64,000 nt of DNA from Tenacibaculum dicentrarchi (GCF_900239345.1 NZ_OESZ01000044.1:148257-212256); one strand, 5' to 3'; positions 8,031 to 17,041 are shown, counted from the first letter of the stretch. Notes: generated from the sequence alone by a model not told the origin. Numbers and translations: made by a program.

Positions 8031-8516
8031 ATGTTTACAGAATATAATAATTTACCAAGTAACTCAAGAGTTTGGGTTTATCAAGCTGATAGAGAATTTA
8101 ATATAGAAGAGGTTGAGTATATTTGTGCAAAAGCAATCCTTTTTATTGATAGCTGGACTCGTCATGGTGCTGATTTAAAGGGTTCATTTACTATAAAATA
8201 CAATCAGTTTTTTGTGTTAGGTGTCGACGAAAACGTAAACAGTGTATCTGGTTGTTCTATTGATTCTTCTGTTCGTTTTATTAAAGAATTAGAAAAAGAA
8301 TTAAGAATTGATTTAATGGATAAGATGAATGTTTCTTTTAAAGATGATGATGATATTAATATAGTTAAATTATCAAAATTTAAGGAATTAGCTAAAGATA
8401 AAAAAATTACATCAGAAACCGTAGTTTTTAACAATATGGTAAATACAAAAGAAGATTTTGAAACAAATTGGGAAGTAACGGCTAATAAAAGCTGGCACAA
8501 ACAATTTTTAGTATAA
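8031..8516 (+). CDS. Conserved Bacteroidota protein of unknown function (often mislabelled ABC transporter ATPase)
   Basis: A 161-residue cytoplasmic protein with no Walker motif, so the database label ABC transporter ATPase that similar proteins carry (from memory) is not supported. Recognisable segments are SRVWVYQADREF (residues 12-23), WTRHGADLKGSF (44-55) and an acidic centre. It lies between the exonuclease and the GH3 gene, all on the plus strand, with gaps of 62 and 102 bp. Its role is unknown. Confidence 0.7.
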   Translation: MFTEYNNLPSNSRVWVYQADREFNIEEVEYICAKAILFIDSWTRHGADLKGSFTIKYNQFFVLGVDENVNSVSGCSIDSSVRFIKELEKELRIDLMDKMNVSFKDDDDINIVKLSKFKELAKDKKITSETVVFNNMVNTKEDFETNWEVTANKSWHKQFLV

Positions 8517-8618
8517 TTTAGATATTTTAATTCCTCAATTCATTTTTAAATGATTTGAAATTGACTTTAATTATTGTGTAAATAATAATTAAAGTCAATA
8601 AAAGTACGCAGAAAGATT

Positions 8619-11555
8619 ATGAAAAAGATATTGATATTACTAACAATTGCACTTACACAAACATTAACAGCTCAACAATCAATACAAGCTCCAACAGATC
8701 CTTTATTGGCTAAAAATATTGAACATCAAAAAATATGGGTAGATAGTATTTTAAAAAATATGTCTATTGATCAAAAAATAGGACAGTTATTTATGATACA
8801 AGCCTATTCGAATAAAGGTAAAAAGCATCAAGATTTTATAAATAACATGATTCGTAAATATCATGTAGGGAATTTAATTTTTATGCAAGGAACTCCCGAA
8901 AAACAAGTTCACTTAAATAATGAATATCAAGCAATATCAAAAGTACCATTGCTAATCGGTTTTGATGGTGAATGGGGCTTAGATATGCGTTTAAAAAATA
9001 CCTATCGCTTTCCTTGGAACATGACTTTAGGCGCTATTAATAATGATGAATTGTTAACAGCAACAGGTAAAAGAATAGGGAAGCACTGTAAAAGAGTTGG
9101 AATTCATATTAATTTTGCCCCCGTAGTTGATATCAATACAAACCCAAAAAATCCGATTATTGGAAATCGTTCTTTTGGTGAAAATAAACAAAATGTTACT
9201 AGAAAAGCAATCGCTTTTACAAAAGGAATGCAAAGTGTTGGTGTATTGGCAAATGCCAAACATTTTCCTGGGCATGGCGATACCGCTACCGATTCGCATT
9301 TAACATTGCCAACGGTTAATTTTGATGAATTTCGTTTAGATTCAGTAGAGTTATATCCGTATAAAAAAATGTTTCGACAAGGACTGGCAAGTGTTATGAC
9401 GGCACATTTAAGTATTCCTGCATTAGAGCCGAACGAAAAATTACCAACCTCATTATCAAAAAAAGTGGTGACTACTTTACTGCAAGAAGAACTAGGTTTT
9501 AAAGGTTTGGTAATTACCGATGGTTTAAACATGAAAGGAGCTGCCAATTATGCAACAGCAGCTGACATTAATATAGCTGCAATTTTAGCAGGTAATGATA
9601 TGTTGCTAATTCCTCAAGATGTTCCTGGTACGATACGATTAATAAAAGACGCTTTAGTAGCAGGGGATTTAACACAACAACGCTTAAATTTTTCGGTTAA
9701 AAAAATATTAAAAGCCAAATATTTAGTAGGCTTACATAAATACAAATCTGTTGAAACAGAAAATATTTCTTCAGATATAAATTCGCCTTACGATGAAGTT
9801 TTACACAGAAAATTGATAAAAAATGCCATTACTGTAGTAAAAAATAACGAGGCTATTTTACCTATTAAAAATTTAAAAGATAAAAAAATAGCTTATGTAT
9901 CTTTAGGCGATGCTAAAGGAGATTCATTTGTATCAATGTTAAAAAATTATACAAACGTTGAGGTGGTTTCTGCAAAAAATATAACTGTTTTATTACAGAA
10001 ATTACAAAAATATAACTTAGTTGTTGTTGGTTTTCATAAATCGAATAAAAACCCTTGGAAAGGCTATCATTTTTCAAATAAAAATATGGTTTGGTTACAG
10101 GAAATAGCAAAAAATAAAAAAGTTATTTTAGATGTATTTACCAGTCCTTATAGTTTGCTAAAAATACCTTCTTTTGAAAATATAGAAGGCGTTGTAGTTT
10201 CGTATCAAAATAGTGTTTTATCACAAGAATTATCGGCACAAGCATTGTTTGGAGCTTTTAATTTGAAAGGGAAATTACCTGTATCTATTAATGAAAATAT
10301 TAAAGAAGGTACGGGTCTTTTTGTAAAAGGAATTAATGTTTTACAATACACAATTCCTGAAGAAGCAGGTATTTCATCAGAAAAATTATCAATAATAGAT
10401 AAAAGAATAGATACTATTTTAATGAAAAGGATGGCGCCAGGTGGTCAAATATTTGTAGCTAAAAATGGAAAAGTAATTTATAATAAAAGCTTCGGACATC
10501 ATACTTCTTTAAAAAGAATGCCCGTAAAAAGCTCAGATATTTACGATGTAGCATCTTTAACAAAAATACTAGCTTCTTTACCAATGATAATGAAGGCTGA
10601 AGAGGAACAAAAAATAAGTTTATACTCTAATTTAGGCGATGTTTTACCTCGGTATAAAAACTCGAATAAAGACACTGTTTTACTAAAAGAAATACTGTCG
10701 CATTATGGTCGTTTACGCTCTTGGATTCCGTTTTATTTACAAACCAAGGACAGCGAAACAGGTAAAAATTCAGCAAAGTATTACCGAAAAAAAAGAACAG
10801 TAGATTTTAATATTAAAGTAGCTAAAAACCTGTATTTAAAAAATACTTATAAAGATTCAATATATAAGTATATTGTAGACGCAAAACAACGAAAAAAACC
10901 AGGATATAAATATAGTGATTTAGGCTATTATATGTTTAAAGAAATTTTAGAATTAAAATACAAGCAACCTTTAAATAAATTGGTAGAAGAATCTTTTTAC
11001 AGTCCATTAGGAGCTAATAGAACAACTTATCTGCCTCTTGAAAAGTTTAAAAAATCGGATATTGTACCAACAGAACGTGATAATTATTATCGAAATCAAT
11101 TAGTGCATGGTTATGTACATGATATGGGTGCTGCTATGATTGGTGGGGTAGGAGGTCACGCAGGTTTGTTTTCAAATGCTAATGATATTGGTAAAATAAT
11201 GCAACTTTTTTTACAAGGAGGAAATTATGGCGGTATCCAATATTTAGCTCCAGAAACTATTGATAAGTTTAATAAACGTCATTATGAAAACAGAAAAGTA
11301 CGTAGAGGCTTAGGTTTTGATAAGCCGCAATTAAACCCCCGAGTAAAGGCTACTTGTGGTTGTGTTTCTGATAAAAGTTTTGGGCATAGCGGTTTTACGG
11401 GAACGTATACTTGGGTTGATCCGGCAACAGATATTGTCTATGTTTTTTTATCAAACAGGGTATATCCTACTATGAGAAATAGAAAGTTAATTAAAAGTAA
11501 TATCCGAACAAAAATTCAAAAAGATATTCAAGATGCTATTTTAATGGCAGAGTAA
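8619..11555 (+). CDS. Glycoside hydrolase family 3 fused to a beta-lactamase-like serine hydrolase
   Basis: A 978-residue two-enzyme protein with a signal peptide (residues 1-18, ending TLTAQQ). The N-terminal half is a GH3 beta-N-acetylglucosaminidase: KHFPGHGDT starts at K214, and DSH follows within a few residues, the Asp/His pair typical of NagZ; ITDGLNM near 304 carries the likely nucleophile Asp. A GH3 C-terminal-like domain covers about 385-575. The last 400 residues are a class C beta-lactamase/PBP4-like hydrolase with SLTK (S646, K649), YSDLG and HSG (H923). It likely acts on peptidoglycan fragments in the periplasm. This fusion is known in Bacteroidota. Confidence 0.92.
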   Translation: MKKILILLTIALTQTLTAQQSIQAPTDPLLAKNIEHQKIWVDSILKNMSIDQKIGQLFMIQAYSNKGKKHQDFINNMIRKYHVGNLIFMQGTPEKQVHLNNEYQAISKVPLLIGFDGEWGLDMRLKNTYRFPWNMTLGAINNDELLTATGKRIGKHCKRVGIHINFAPVVDINTNPKNPIIGNRSFGENKQNVTRKAIAFTKGMQSVGVLANAKHFPGHGDTATDSHLTLPTVNFDEFRLDSVELYPYKKMFRQGLASVMTAHLSIPALEPNEKLPTSLSKKVVTTLLQEELGFKGLVITDGLNMKGAANYATAADINIAAILAGNDMLLIPQDVPGTIRLIKDALVAGDLTQQRLNFSVKKILKAKYLVGLHKYKSVETENISSDINSPYDEVLHRKLIKNAITVVKNNEAILPIKNLKDKKIAYVSLGDAKGDSFVSMLKNYTNVEVVSAKNITVLLQKLQKYNLVVVGFHKSNKNPWKGYHFSNKNMVWLQEIAKNKKVILDVFTSPYSLLKIPSFENIEGVVVSYQNSVLSQELSAQALFGAFNLKGKLPVSINENIKEGTGLFVKGINVLQYTIPEEAGISSEKLSIIDKRIDTILMKRMAPGGQIFVAKNGKVIYNKSFGHHTSLKRMPVKSSDIYDVASLTKILASLPMIMKAEEEQKISLYSNLGDVLPRYKNSNKDTVLLKEILSHYGRLRSWIPFYLQTKDSETGKNSAKYYRKKRTVDFNIKVAKNLYLKNTYKDSIYKYIVDAKQRKKPGYKYSDLGYYMFKEILELKYKQPLNKLVEESFYSPLGANRTTYLPLEKFKKSDIVPTERDNYYRNQLVHGYVHDMGAAMIGGVGGHAGLFSNANDIGKIMQLFLQGGNYGGIQYLAPETIDKFNKRHYENRKVRRGLGFDKPQLNPRVKATCGCVSDKSFGHSGFTGTYTWVDPATDIVYVFLSNRVYPTMRNRKLIKSNIRTKIQKDIQDAILMAE

Positions 11556-11590
11556 TTTTTTTATAAAAGGGCTATTTTTGATGCTTAAAA

Positions 11591-12232
11591 TTAATGCTTA
11601 AAAGTATATTCTATAATATTTGCACCCATTTTTAAGGCTTTTATTCTTGTTTTTTCAGGGTTGTTATGAATTTGATAATCTTCCCATCCATCACTTAAAT
11701 CACTTTGATAATCATAAAAAGCAACCAATCTACCTTTGTAAAATAACCCAAATCCTTGGGCAGGTTTTTTATCGTGTTCATGAATTTTAGGCAGTCCTTT
11801 ATCAAAAGAAAATGTTTGGTGATAAATAGGGTGTTGGTTAGGTATTTCTTGAAAATTAAGTGTAGGAAACACTTTTTTCATCTCTCTTCGGATGTATTTA
11901 TCTAAACCATAATTGTCAGATATATGTAAGAATCCACCAGCGGTTAAGTAGTTTCTTAGTATAATTGTTTCTTCTTCAGAAAAAAAAATATTACCATGCC
12001 CTGTTATAAAAACAATAGGGTAATTATTAATAGTATCATCATCAAGCGTTGTTGTTTGAGTTTTTAAATCAATAGCAGTATGAATATTTTTATTACAAAA
12101 GTTAATTAAATTAGGTAAAGCTGTCGGGTTTGCATACCAGTCACCACCACCTTTATATTTTAAAACTGCAAGTTGTTGTGCGCTACTAAAAGAGTAGTTT
12201 ATCAATAGTATGAAGAATAATATGTTTTTCAT
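11591..12232 (-). CDS. Secreted DUF4159 protein
   Basis: The 213-residue product has a signal peptide ending near residue 18 (FSSAQ). The mature part matches DUF4159: YKGGGDWYANPTALPNL near residues 25-41, FITGHGNIFFSEEE (74-87) and GGFLHISDNYGLD (97-109), a Rossmann-like fold resembling a degenerate glutamine-amidotransferase/ThuA domain. The -7 box TACTTTTG lies 17 bases upstream at 12249-12256. In many Flavobacteriia this gene directly follows rsmE; here an AraC regulator sits between them. Confidence 0.85.
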   Translation of the reverse strand: MKNILFFILLINYSFSSAQQLAVLKYKGGGDWYANPTALPNLINFCNKNIHTAIDLKTQTTTLDDDTINNYPIVFITGHGNIFFSEEETIILRNYLTAGGFLHISDNYGLDKYIRREMKKVFPTLNFQEIPNQHPIYHQTFSFDKGLPKIHEHDKKPAQGFGLFYKGRLVAFYDYQSDLSDGWEDYQIHNNPEKTRIKALKMGANIIEYTFKH

Positions 12233-12248
12233 CTAATAAATCTTTATA

Positions 12249-12256
12249 CAAAAGTA
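12249..12256 (-). promoter_or_regulatory. Predicted -7 box of the DUF4159 gene
   Basis: The minus strand reads TACTTTTG, matching TAnnTTTG, 17 bases before the ATG. No clear -33 box was seen. Confidence 0.4.
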
Positions 12257-12274
12257 AACAAAGAATTAGGCAAT

Positions 12275-12306
12275 AAAAAACACCAATATAGCGATTGGTG
12301 TTTTTA
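12275..12306. terminator. Small bidirectional hairpin
   Basis: The arms AAAAAACACCAAT and ATTGGTGTTTTT surround the loop ATAGCG, giving T runs on both strands. It lies between the DUF4159 promoter and the long hairpin at 12390. Confidence 0.6.
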
Positions 12307-12389
12307 ATAGGATACTCTTCTTTTTCATTATTAATAAACTTAATAATTTCGTAAATATGTTTTTTAGTTACAAATTTAAGTTTAAAAGT

Positions 12390-12440
12390 ATAAAAATAGT
12401 TCGAAATCATCCATTTTGGATGATTTCGAACTATTTTTAT
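12390..12440 (-). terminator. Perfect 24-bp inverted repeat, terminator of the AraC-type gene
   Basis: The arms run 12390-12413 and 12417-12440 with only three T between them and no mismatch; the core is TTCGAAATCATCCA. It lies 13 bases after the stop of the AraC-type gene. It is much longer than the other terminators here, and both strands end in T-rich sequence. Confidence 0.75.
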
Positions 12441-12452
12441 AAGTAATTTCAA

Positions 12453-13655
12453 TTATTTTTTAATTAATGAGGCCTTTTTAAACTGAACAGGGGTGTAACC
12501 AGACTGTTTTTTAAAAACAGTAAAAAAAGTTGATTTTGAATTAAATCCCGATTCTAAGCCAATCGAGGTAATTGTATAGTTTGAATAATTAGGGTCTAGT
12601 AAAAGTATTTTTGCTTGTTTTACCTTTTTTTCATTCAAATAATCGGTAAAAGATTTACCAGCAACTTTATTTATAATTAAAGAAAGTGTACTAGAACTTA
12701 GTTTTGTGTCTTTTGAAAGGTGTTGTAAAGTATATTTAGGAACTAAAAATTTTTTATTATTAGTAATAAAAGTATCTATTTCTAAAAACTGTTCTTTGTA
12801 TTTATCAATATTGATATTTTCTATGTTTGGGCTTGTAGTAGTAGGTTTTTTATCAGTATCTGTTTTAAAATTAGTATTTAGGTCTGTTTTAAAATCTGTA
12901 TCTGAATCTGTTAATAATGTTTTTCTTATTTGTTTACGTTCTTTTGATATTCTTATTTGCCTTAATCCTTGATAGCCTAGCCAGTATATGAGTATTGTTG
13001 TGTAAACCCTAAGTGGATAATAAGAAAAAATAAAACTTGTAAAGTTCAATTTTATTTTAATAGAAAGTGCAAATAACCATAGTACATATCCAACAGCGGT
13101 TAGTTTAAAAAAAGTATGCAACCATTTTAGACTATCAAAAGCAATAATTTTAGATTTGATTTTTTCTTTTCTATTAAGTACAAAAAAAGAATAAATAAAA
13201 ATAATTAATGAAACCAATAAGCTAAGTCCTTCTTCAAATGAACTGTATTGTTCGTATATACGGTTTAATTTTTCAGGAGAATCAGGAATATTGTAATTAT
13301 ACATAAAAGTAACCTGTGTAATTACGATTATTAAAAACATTGGGAGTATTATTTTTAATAAATTGTACGATTTTTTAGCTATTTTTAAATAGTGAATTAA
13401 AAACATATACAAAAAAGGCATCGCTAAAAAGTGCCAAGGAATTTGGAGATAATTTAAGGAAAATTTATGCTGTATTAAATTTCGTTCCAATCCCCAAGAT
13501 TGAATATTATTCAAAGAGATAACAAAAATTAATAAATTTAAATATCTCATACTTTTTTCTCTTCCATTTTTAGAACAAAGAAGTATGATGTTAAACGCAA
13601 AACCATGTAAAGCGCTAACAATTAGAAAGAGATCAAATATATCTTTAATATTCAC
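12453..13655 (-). CDS. Membrane-bound AraC-type transcriptional regulator
   Basis: A 400-residue protein in two parts. Residues 1-235 hold about seven hydrophobic helices (starting IKDIFDLFLIVSALHGFAF). The C-terminal 110 residues are an AraC double helix-turn-helix (LSSSTLSLIINKVAGKSF, then YTITSIGLESGFNSKSTFF and KKQSGYTPVQF). The linker, about residues 245-275, is an unusual Thr/Asp-rich stretch made of imperfect repeats (DTDFKTDLNTNFKTD). Such sensors occur widely in Flavobacteriia; the signal is unknown. Its predicted promoter partly overlaps the end of rsmE, and a long hairpin terminates it, so it forms its own unit within an otherwise co-directional cluster. Confidence 0.85.
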   Translation of the reverse strand: MNIKDIFDLFLIVSALHGFAFNIILLCSKNGREKSMRYLNLLIFVISLNNIQSWGLERNLIQHKFSLNYLQIPWHFLAMPFLYMFLIHYLKIAKKSYNLLKIILPMFLIIVITQVTFMYNYNIPDSPEKLNRIYEQYSSFEEGLSLLVSLIIFIYSFFVLNRKEKIKSKIIAFDSLKWLHTFFKLTAVGYVLWLFALSIKIKLNFTSFIFSYYPLRVYTTILIYWLGYQGLRQIRISKERKQIRKTLLTDSDTDFKTDLNTNFKTDTDKKPTTTSPNIENINIDKYKEQFLEIDTFITNNKKFLVPKYTLQHLSKDTKLSSSTLSLIINKVAGKSFTDYLNEKKVKQAKILLLDPNYSNYTITSIGLESGFNSKSTFFTVFKKQSGYTPVQFKKASLIKK

Positions 13656-13671
13656 TATAAATTTTTGGTAT

Positions 13672-13702
13672 CAAATATACAGTTACTGATGAATAAAAGC
13701 AA
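13672..13702 (-). promoter_or_regulatory. Predicted promoter of the AraC-type gene, overlapping the rsmE 3' end
   Basis: On the minus strand TATATTTG (13672-13679) is preceded by TTG (13700-13702) with a 20-base spacer. The upstream box lies inside the rsmE coding sequence. The ATG is 17 bases downstream. Confidence 0.45.
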
Positions 13703-14393
13703 TACTTTGTACCACATTTAAACCAGCGGTTTCGGTTCGTAACCTGTTATCACCTAACGAAATTGGCTTAAAATTATGATTTAAAGCATAATCAATCTCT
13801 TTTGATGAAAAATCTCCTTCAGGTCCTATTAAAATTGTGTATTTTTCATTTTTATCAGCAATATTTTTCAATAATTTTTTTTCAATATTTTCTTCACAGT
13901 GTGCTATAAATAATTTAGAAGTAACATCTTGTTTTAAAAATTCTGATAATTTAACAGGCTCATTTAGTTTAGGTAATGTAAATTGTAAAGATTGCTTCAT
14001 TGCTGCCTGTACAATTTTATTTAATCGATTAATTTTAACGATTTTTCTTTCAGAATTATCACAAATAATAGGTGTAATTTCATCAATACCAATTTCGGTA
14101 GCCTTTTCTAAAAACCATTCTAACCTATCGTTATTTTTAGTTGGGGCAATGGCAATGTGTAGGTAATAATCTCTATTATTTGGTTTTTCTTCATATTTTA
14201 CAACCGTTGTAAGGCATCTTTTATCATTAGCAATTGTTATTGATACCGAAAATAAAAAACCAGCACCATTGGTTATTTGTAAAATATCGCCTTCTTTTTT
14301 TCTTAAAACACGTACAATATGCCTACTTTCTTCTTTATCAAAAGTAATTTGTGTTGTTTCTGTGGTAATATCAGGATTAAAAAATAACTGCAT
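13683..14393 (-). CDS. rsmE: 16S rRNA (uracil(1498)-N(3))-methyltransferase
   Basis: A 236-residue SPOUT-class methyltransferase. The N-terminal PUA-like part includes ESRHIVRVLRKKEGD (residues 22-36). The knotted SAM-binding core has IGPEGDFSSKE near residues 192-202 and LGDNRLRTETAG near 216-227, the classic RsmE motifs. It modifies U1498 in the decoding centre of the 30S subunit. It starts 2 bp after the stop of the upstream GNAT-like gene, so they are co-transcribed. Length is normal. Confidence 0.96.
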   Translation of the reverse strand: MQLFFNPDITTETTQITFDKEESRHIVRVLRKKEGDILQITNGAGFLFSVSITIANDKRCLTTVVKYEEKPNNRDYYLHIAIAPTKNNDRLEWFLEKATEIGIDEITPIICDNSERKIVKINRLNKIVQAAMKQSLQFTLPKLNEPVKLSEFLKQDVTSKLFIAHCEENIEKKLLKNIADKNEKYTILIGPEGDFSSKEIDYALNHNFKPISLGDNRLRTETAGLNVVQSIAFIHQ

Positions 14394-14395
14394 TA

Positions 14396-15514
14396 TTATA
14401 AATTAAGTTTATAAGTTCTTCTTCTTTTGTGAGTTGTCGGATTAAAATCTTTCCAAATTTGATGAATTGCTATATTGTCTTCTAATTCAGGAGTTCGAAT
14501 ACAATTTATGATGCCTTTTTTAGCAAAAGTTTCACAATATTGTTTAAAAATAATAGCAATAACACCTTTGTTTTGATATTCAGGAGCTACACCAATTAAG
14601 TAGAAGGTAACATCTTTTGAATTTTTACGAGCATTTAATAAATGAAATAATCCGAATGGAAAAAGTTTACCGTTAGCTTTTTGAAGTGCTTCTGAAAAAG
14701 AGGGCATAACAATGGCAAAGGCAACTAATTTATCATTTTTATCAACCACAAATTTTATATATTCAGGATTGATAAAACTAATGTATTTTTCTTTAAAATG
14801 TGTTATTTGTGCATCAGAAATAGGTACGTATGTTGATAATTTAGAGTATGATTTGCTAAACAATTCAAACATTTCATCAACATAGGGCATTATTTTTTTT
14901 GTTGAAGTAAAATCTAAGGGTTTTAAGCCGTACCTTCTTTGAATTAAGCTGCTTGCTTTACCATATTTTACTTCATCTACATTTTTAAAAAGGAATTTAT
15001 TTTCTAAGTATTCTTTTTCTTTTTTAAAGCCTAATTGCTCAAAATGATTTGCATAATACGGGTGATTATACCAAGTAATCATGGTTCCGATATGGTCAAA
15101 ACCATCGACTAAAACACCTGTTTTATCTAAGTTATTAAAACCAACGGGTCCTTCAATAAATTCTAGGTTATTATCTTGCCCAACTTCTTTGACCTTGTTG
15201 AGTAAAGCTTGGGTAACTTTTATATTATCAATAGCGTCAAACCAACCGAAACGCATTTTTTTGATGCCTTGTTTTTCAATTTCATAGGTGTTGATAATTG
15301 CTGCAATTCTTCCTACAATTTTATTATTTTCTAGGGCGATAAAAAAATGTGCATTTGCATATTCAAAAACAGGGTTTTTATCTTTGTCAAAATTATCAAG
15401 TTCGTCATTAATAATAGGAGGAACCCAGTTTTTATTGTCTTTATAAAGAGAAAAAGGAAACTTTACAAATTGTTTCATTTCTTTTTTAGAAAATATTTCT
15501 TTAATTTTAATCAT
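14396..15514 (-). CDS. GNAT-fold N-acetyltransferase-like protein
   Basis: A 372-residue cytoplasmic protein conserved in Bacteroidota. It has two GNAT-like regions: an N-terminal one (FFIALENNKIVGRIAAIIN near residues 56-74, then FGWFDAID) and a C-terminal one (FYLIGVAPEYQNKGVIAIIF near 303-322, the acetyl-CoA loop QNKG). The substrate is unknown. The gene runs straight into rsmE. The -7 box TACATTTG is just four bases before its ATG, the same spacing as at pyrE, suggesting a leaderless message. Confidence 0.75.
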   Translation of the reverse strand: MIKIKEIFSKKEMKQFVKFPFSLYKDNKNWVPPIINDELDNFDKDKNPVFEYANAHFFIALENNKIVGRIAAIINTYEIEKQGIKKMRFGWFDAIDNIKVTQALLNKVKEVGQDNNLEFIEGPVGFNNLDKTGVLVDGFDHIGTMITWYNHPYYANHFEQLGFKKEKEYLENKFLFKNVDEVKYGKASSLIQRRYGLKPLDFTSTKKIMPYVDEMFELFSKSYSKLSTYVPISDAQITHFKEKYISFINPEYIKFVVDKNDKLVAFAIVMPSFSEALQKANGKLFPFGLFHLLNARKNSKDVTFYLIGVAPEYQNKGVIAIIFKQYCETFAKKGIINCIRTPELEDNIAIHQIWKDFNPTTHKRRRTYKLNL

Positions 15515-15518
15515 AGAG

Positions 15519-15526
15519 CAAATGTA
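15519..15526 (-). promoter_or_regulatory. Predicted -7 box of the GNAT-like gene, leaderless arrangement
   Basis: The minus strand reads TACATTTG, then CTCT, then ATG. The layout is the same as at pyrE. No good -33 box is visible. Confidence 0.5.
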
Positions 15527-15532
15527 ATATTT

Positions 15533-16903
15533 TTAATCGTCCTTTTTTTCTTCTTTCTTTAAGTCTTCTTCAAGTTTTTTTATTTCTTTTTCGAGTTTTA
15601 ATCGTTCTTTTTCTTTACGTTTAGCTTCTTTTTCGGCTTTTTTCTGAATATTTTTTTCAAGTTTTAATCGTTCTTTTTCTTTGCGTTCTGTCTCTTTATT
15701 TCTATCTTTTTCAGCTTTTAAACGTTCTTTTTCTATATTTTTTAGTTTTTTTTCTGCTTTCTTTTTAGCTTTTTTTTCTGCTTTCTTTGCTTCTTTTATT
15801 GTTTTTTTCTTTTCTTTTTTATCCTCTTTCGTTATCATTTCAATTAATGATTTAGAACGAGTTCTTCTAGGTTTATCAATGGTTATTTTTTCTTCTTTTT
15901 CACCATTTTTAACAGTAATAGTTTGTTTGTTTTTATTTTTGAACAAACCTTTAACTTTGGCGATTAAACGACCAAAAAAACCTTTGTTTTCGTCATAATT
16001 TTCTTCTTCTTGTTCTTCAATTTTATTTCCAAACTCATCTACTTCTAAAAATTTATCTTGGTGCTTATTTAATCGGTAAGAAGCACCTATACCAGCATAC
16101 ATTCCAACTTCATTTTGTTGTAAAGTTCCTCTAAGACTTGCGTTAAATTGTAAATTTTCATTATATAAATAAGCTGCTCCAACACCTATATTTGTTTTGT
16201 TTTTATATTGACTAGATGTTCCTTCTATTTCCGCAAAAGCAGACCAATAATCGTTTAAGTTTTTGGTAGCGGTAACGATGTATGATAATTCTTTAAAATC
16301 ACTACTAATATAATTATAAAAAACATTTGTAATAACATATAATTTGTTTGATAATTCATTTTGTAGTAAGATTCCTGCTTTTGCATTGAAGCCTCCTTTT
16401 TGATGGTAATCTGTTAACACACTTCCAAAATTAGTACCTACATAAACACCAACATGCGGAATTAATCTTTTATAATCAAAAGAATGTCTTTTTTTCCAAC
16501 TTCTAATTTCTTTTTTTTTATCGTCATATTTAGGCGCATACACTAAATATTTAGCTGCTAAAGTAAGTTTACTTAAGCCTATTTTACTAGTATATGATTC
16601 AAAGACATTTTTAAAAGCAATTTTATCTTTTTGAAGGCTTGTGTTTATGTTAAATTCTAATTTTTCCGTAAAAAAACTTGTTCTAAATAAAAGATTTAAT
16701 CCTAAGGCTTGAGGATTACTAAAGGTAGGCGTTGCTTTTGCTTTTCTAAAAAACACTCCTGTTTCAAATTGATAAACACCTAGGCCAACACTATAAGGGC
16801 TTTCAGAAAACCCTGGACGATTTGAGTTTATAACCGTTGTGTACTGAGCATTCACAGCTGGGCAAGTGCAAAAAATAAAAAGCAAAAGGAGTTTCTTAAT
16901 CAT
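15533..16903 (-). CDS. Outer-membrane transporter-like protein with a Lys/Glu-rich coiled-coil tail
   Basis: I start at the ATG at 16903, which gives a clean signal peptide (MIKKLLLLFIFCTCPAVNAQ); an earlier in-frame ATG at 16942 would add a non-hydrophobic leader. The mature part, about 250 residues, is beta-barrel-like (NRPGFSESPYSVGLGVYQFETG, typical of the phenol-degradation-pathway transporter group in Bacteroidota). After about residue 270 it becomes extremely charged: over 100 residues dominated by Lys and Glu with imperfect repeats of KEKERLKLEK. The tail is predicted as a long single helix or coiled coil and may lie in the periplasm. The function is unknown. Confidence 0.7.
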   Translation of the reverse strand: MIKKLLLLFIFCTCPAVNAQYTTVINSNRPGFSESPYSVGLGVYQFETGVFFRKAKATPTFSNPQALGLNLLFRTSFFTEKLEFNINTSLQKDKIAFKNVFESYTSKIGLSKLTLAAKYLVYAPKYDDKKKEIRSWKKRHSFDYKRLIPHVGVYVGTNFGSVLTDYHQKGGFNAKAGILLQNELSNKLYVITNVFYNYISSDFKELSYIVTATKNLNDYWSAFAEIEGTSSQYKNKTNIGVGAAYLYNENLQFNASLRGTLQQNEVGMYAGIGASYRLNKHQDKFLEVDEFGNKIEEQEEENYDENKGFFGRLIAKVKGLFKNKNKQTITVKNGEKEEKITIDKPRRTRSKSLIEMITKEDKKEKKKTIKEAKKAEKKAKKKAEKKLKNIEKERLKAEKDRNKETERKEKERLKLEKNIQKKAEKEAKRKEKERLKLEKEIKKLEEDLKKEEKKDD

Positions 16904-16988
16904 GTTATAACATTGATTTATACAATTAATACAAACATACATAAAATAGAAATTACTATTTAATATAAGTTTTGTAAAGTCTTAACGG

Positions 16989-17016
16989 TTTGTTTTGCTT
17001 CAAATTGTTATTTTTG
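16989..17016 (+). promoter_or_regulatory. Predicted promoter of the DUF4834-YfhO-glycan operon
   Basis: TTTG (16989-16992) and TATTTTTG (17009-17016) are separated by 16 bases, slightly short of the usual spacing. The -7 box ends 26 bases before the ATG at 17042. Confidence 0.45.
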
Positions 17017-17041
17017 ATTAATTTTTTATTAAAAAGTGAAT

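Noticed and set aside
12186..12452. 88-codon frame on the minus strand between the AraC and DUF4159 genes
   Set aside because: It runs through the perfect hairpin at 12390-12440 and the hairpin at 12275 and overlaps the DUF4159 start. The sequence has no family resemblance, although HIYEIIKFINNEKEEYP looks protein-like.
15681..15998. 105-codon Ser/Phe-rich frame opposite the Lys/Glu-rich tail
   Set aside because: Complementary strand of AAA/GAA codons gives TTT/TTC, hence an artificial hydrophobic protein.
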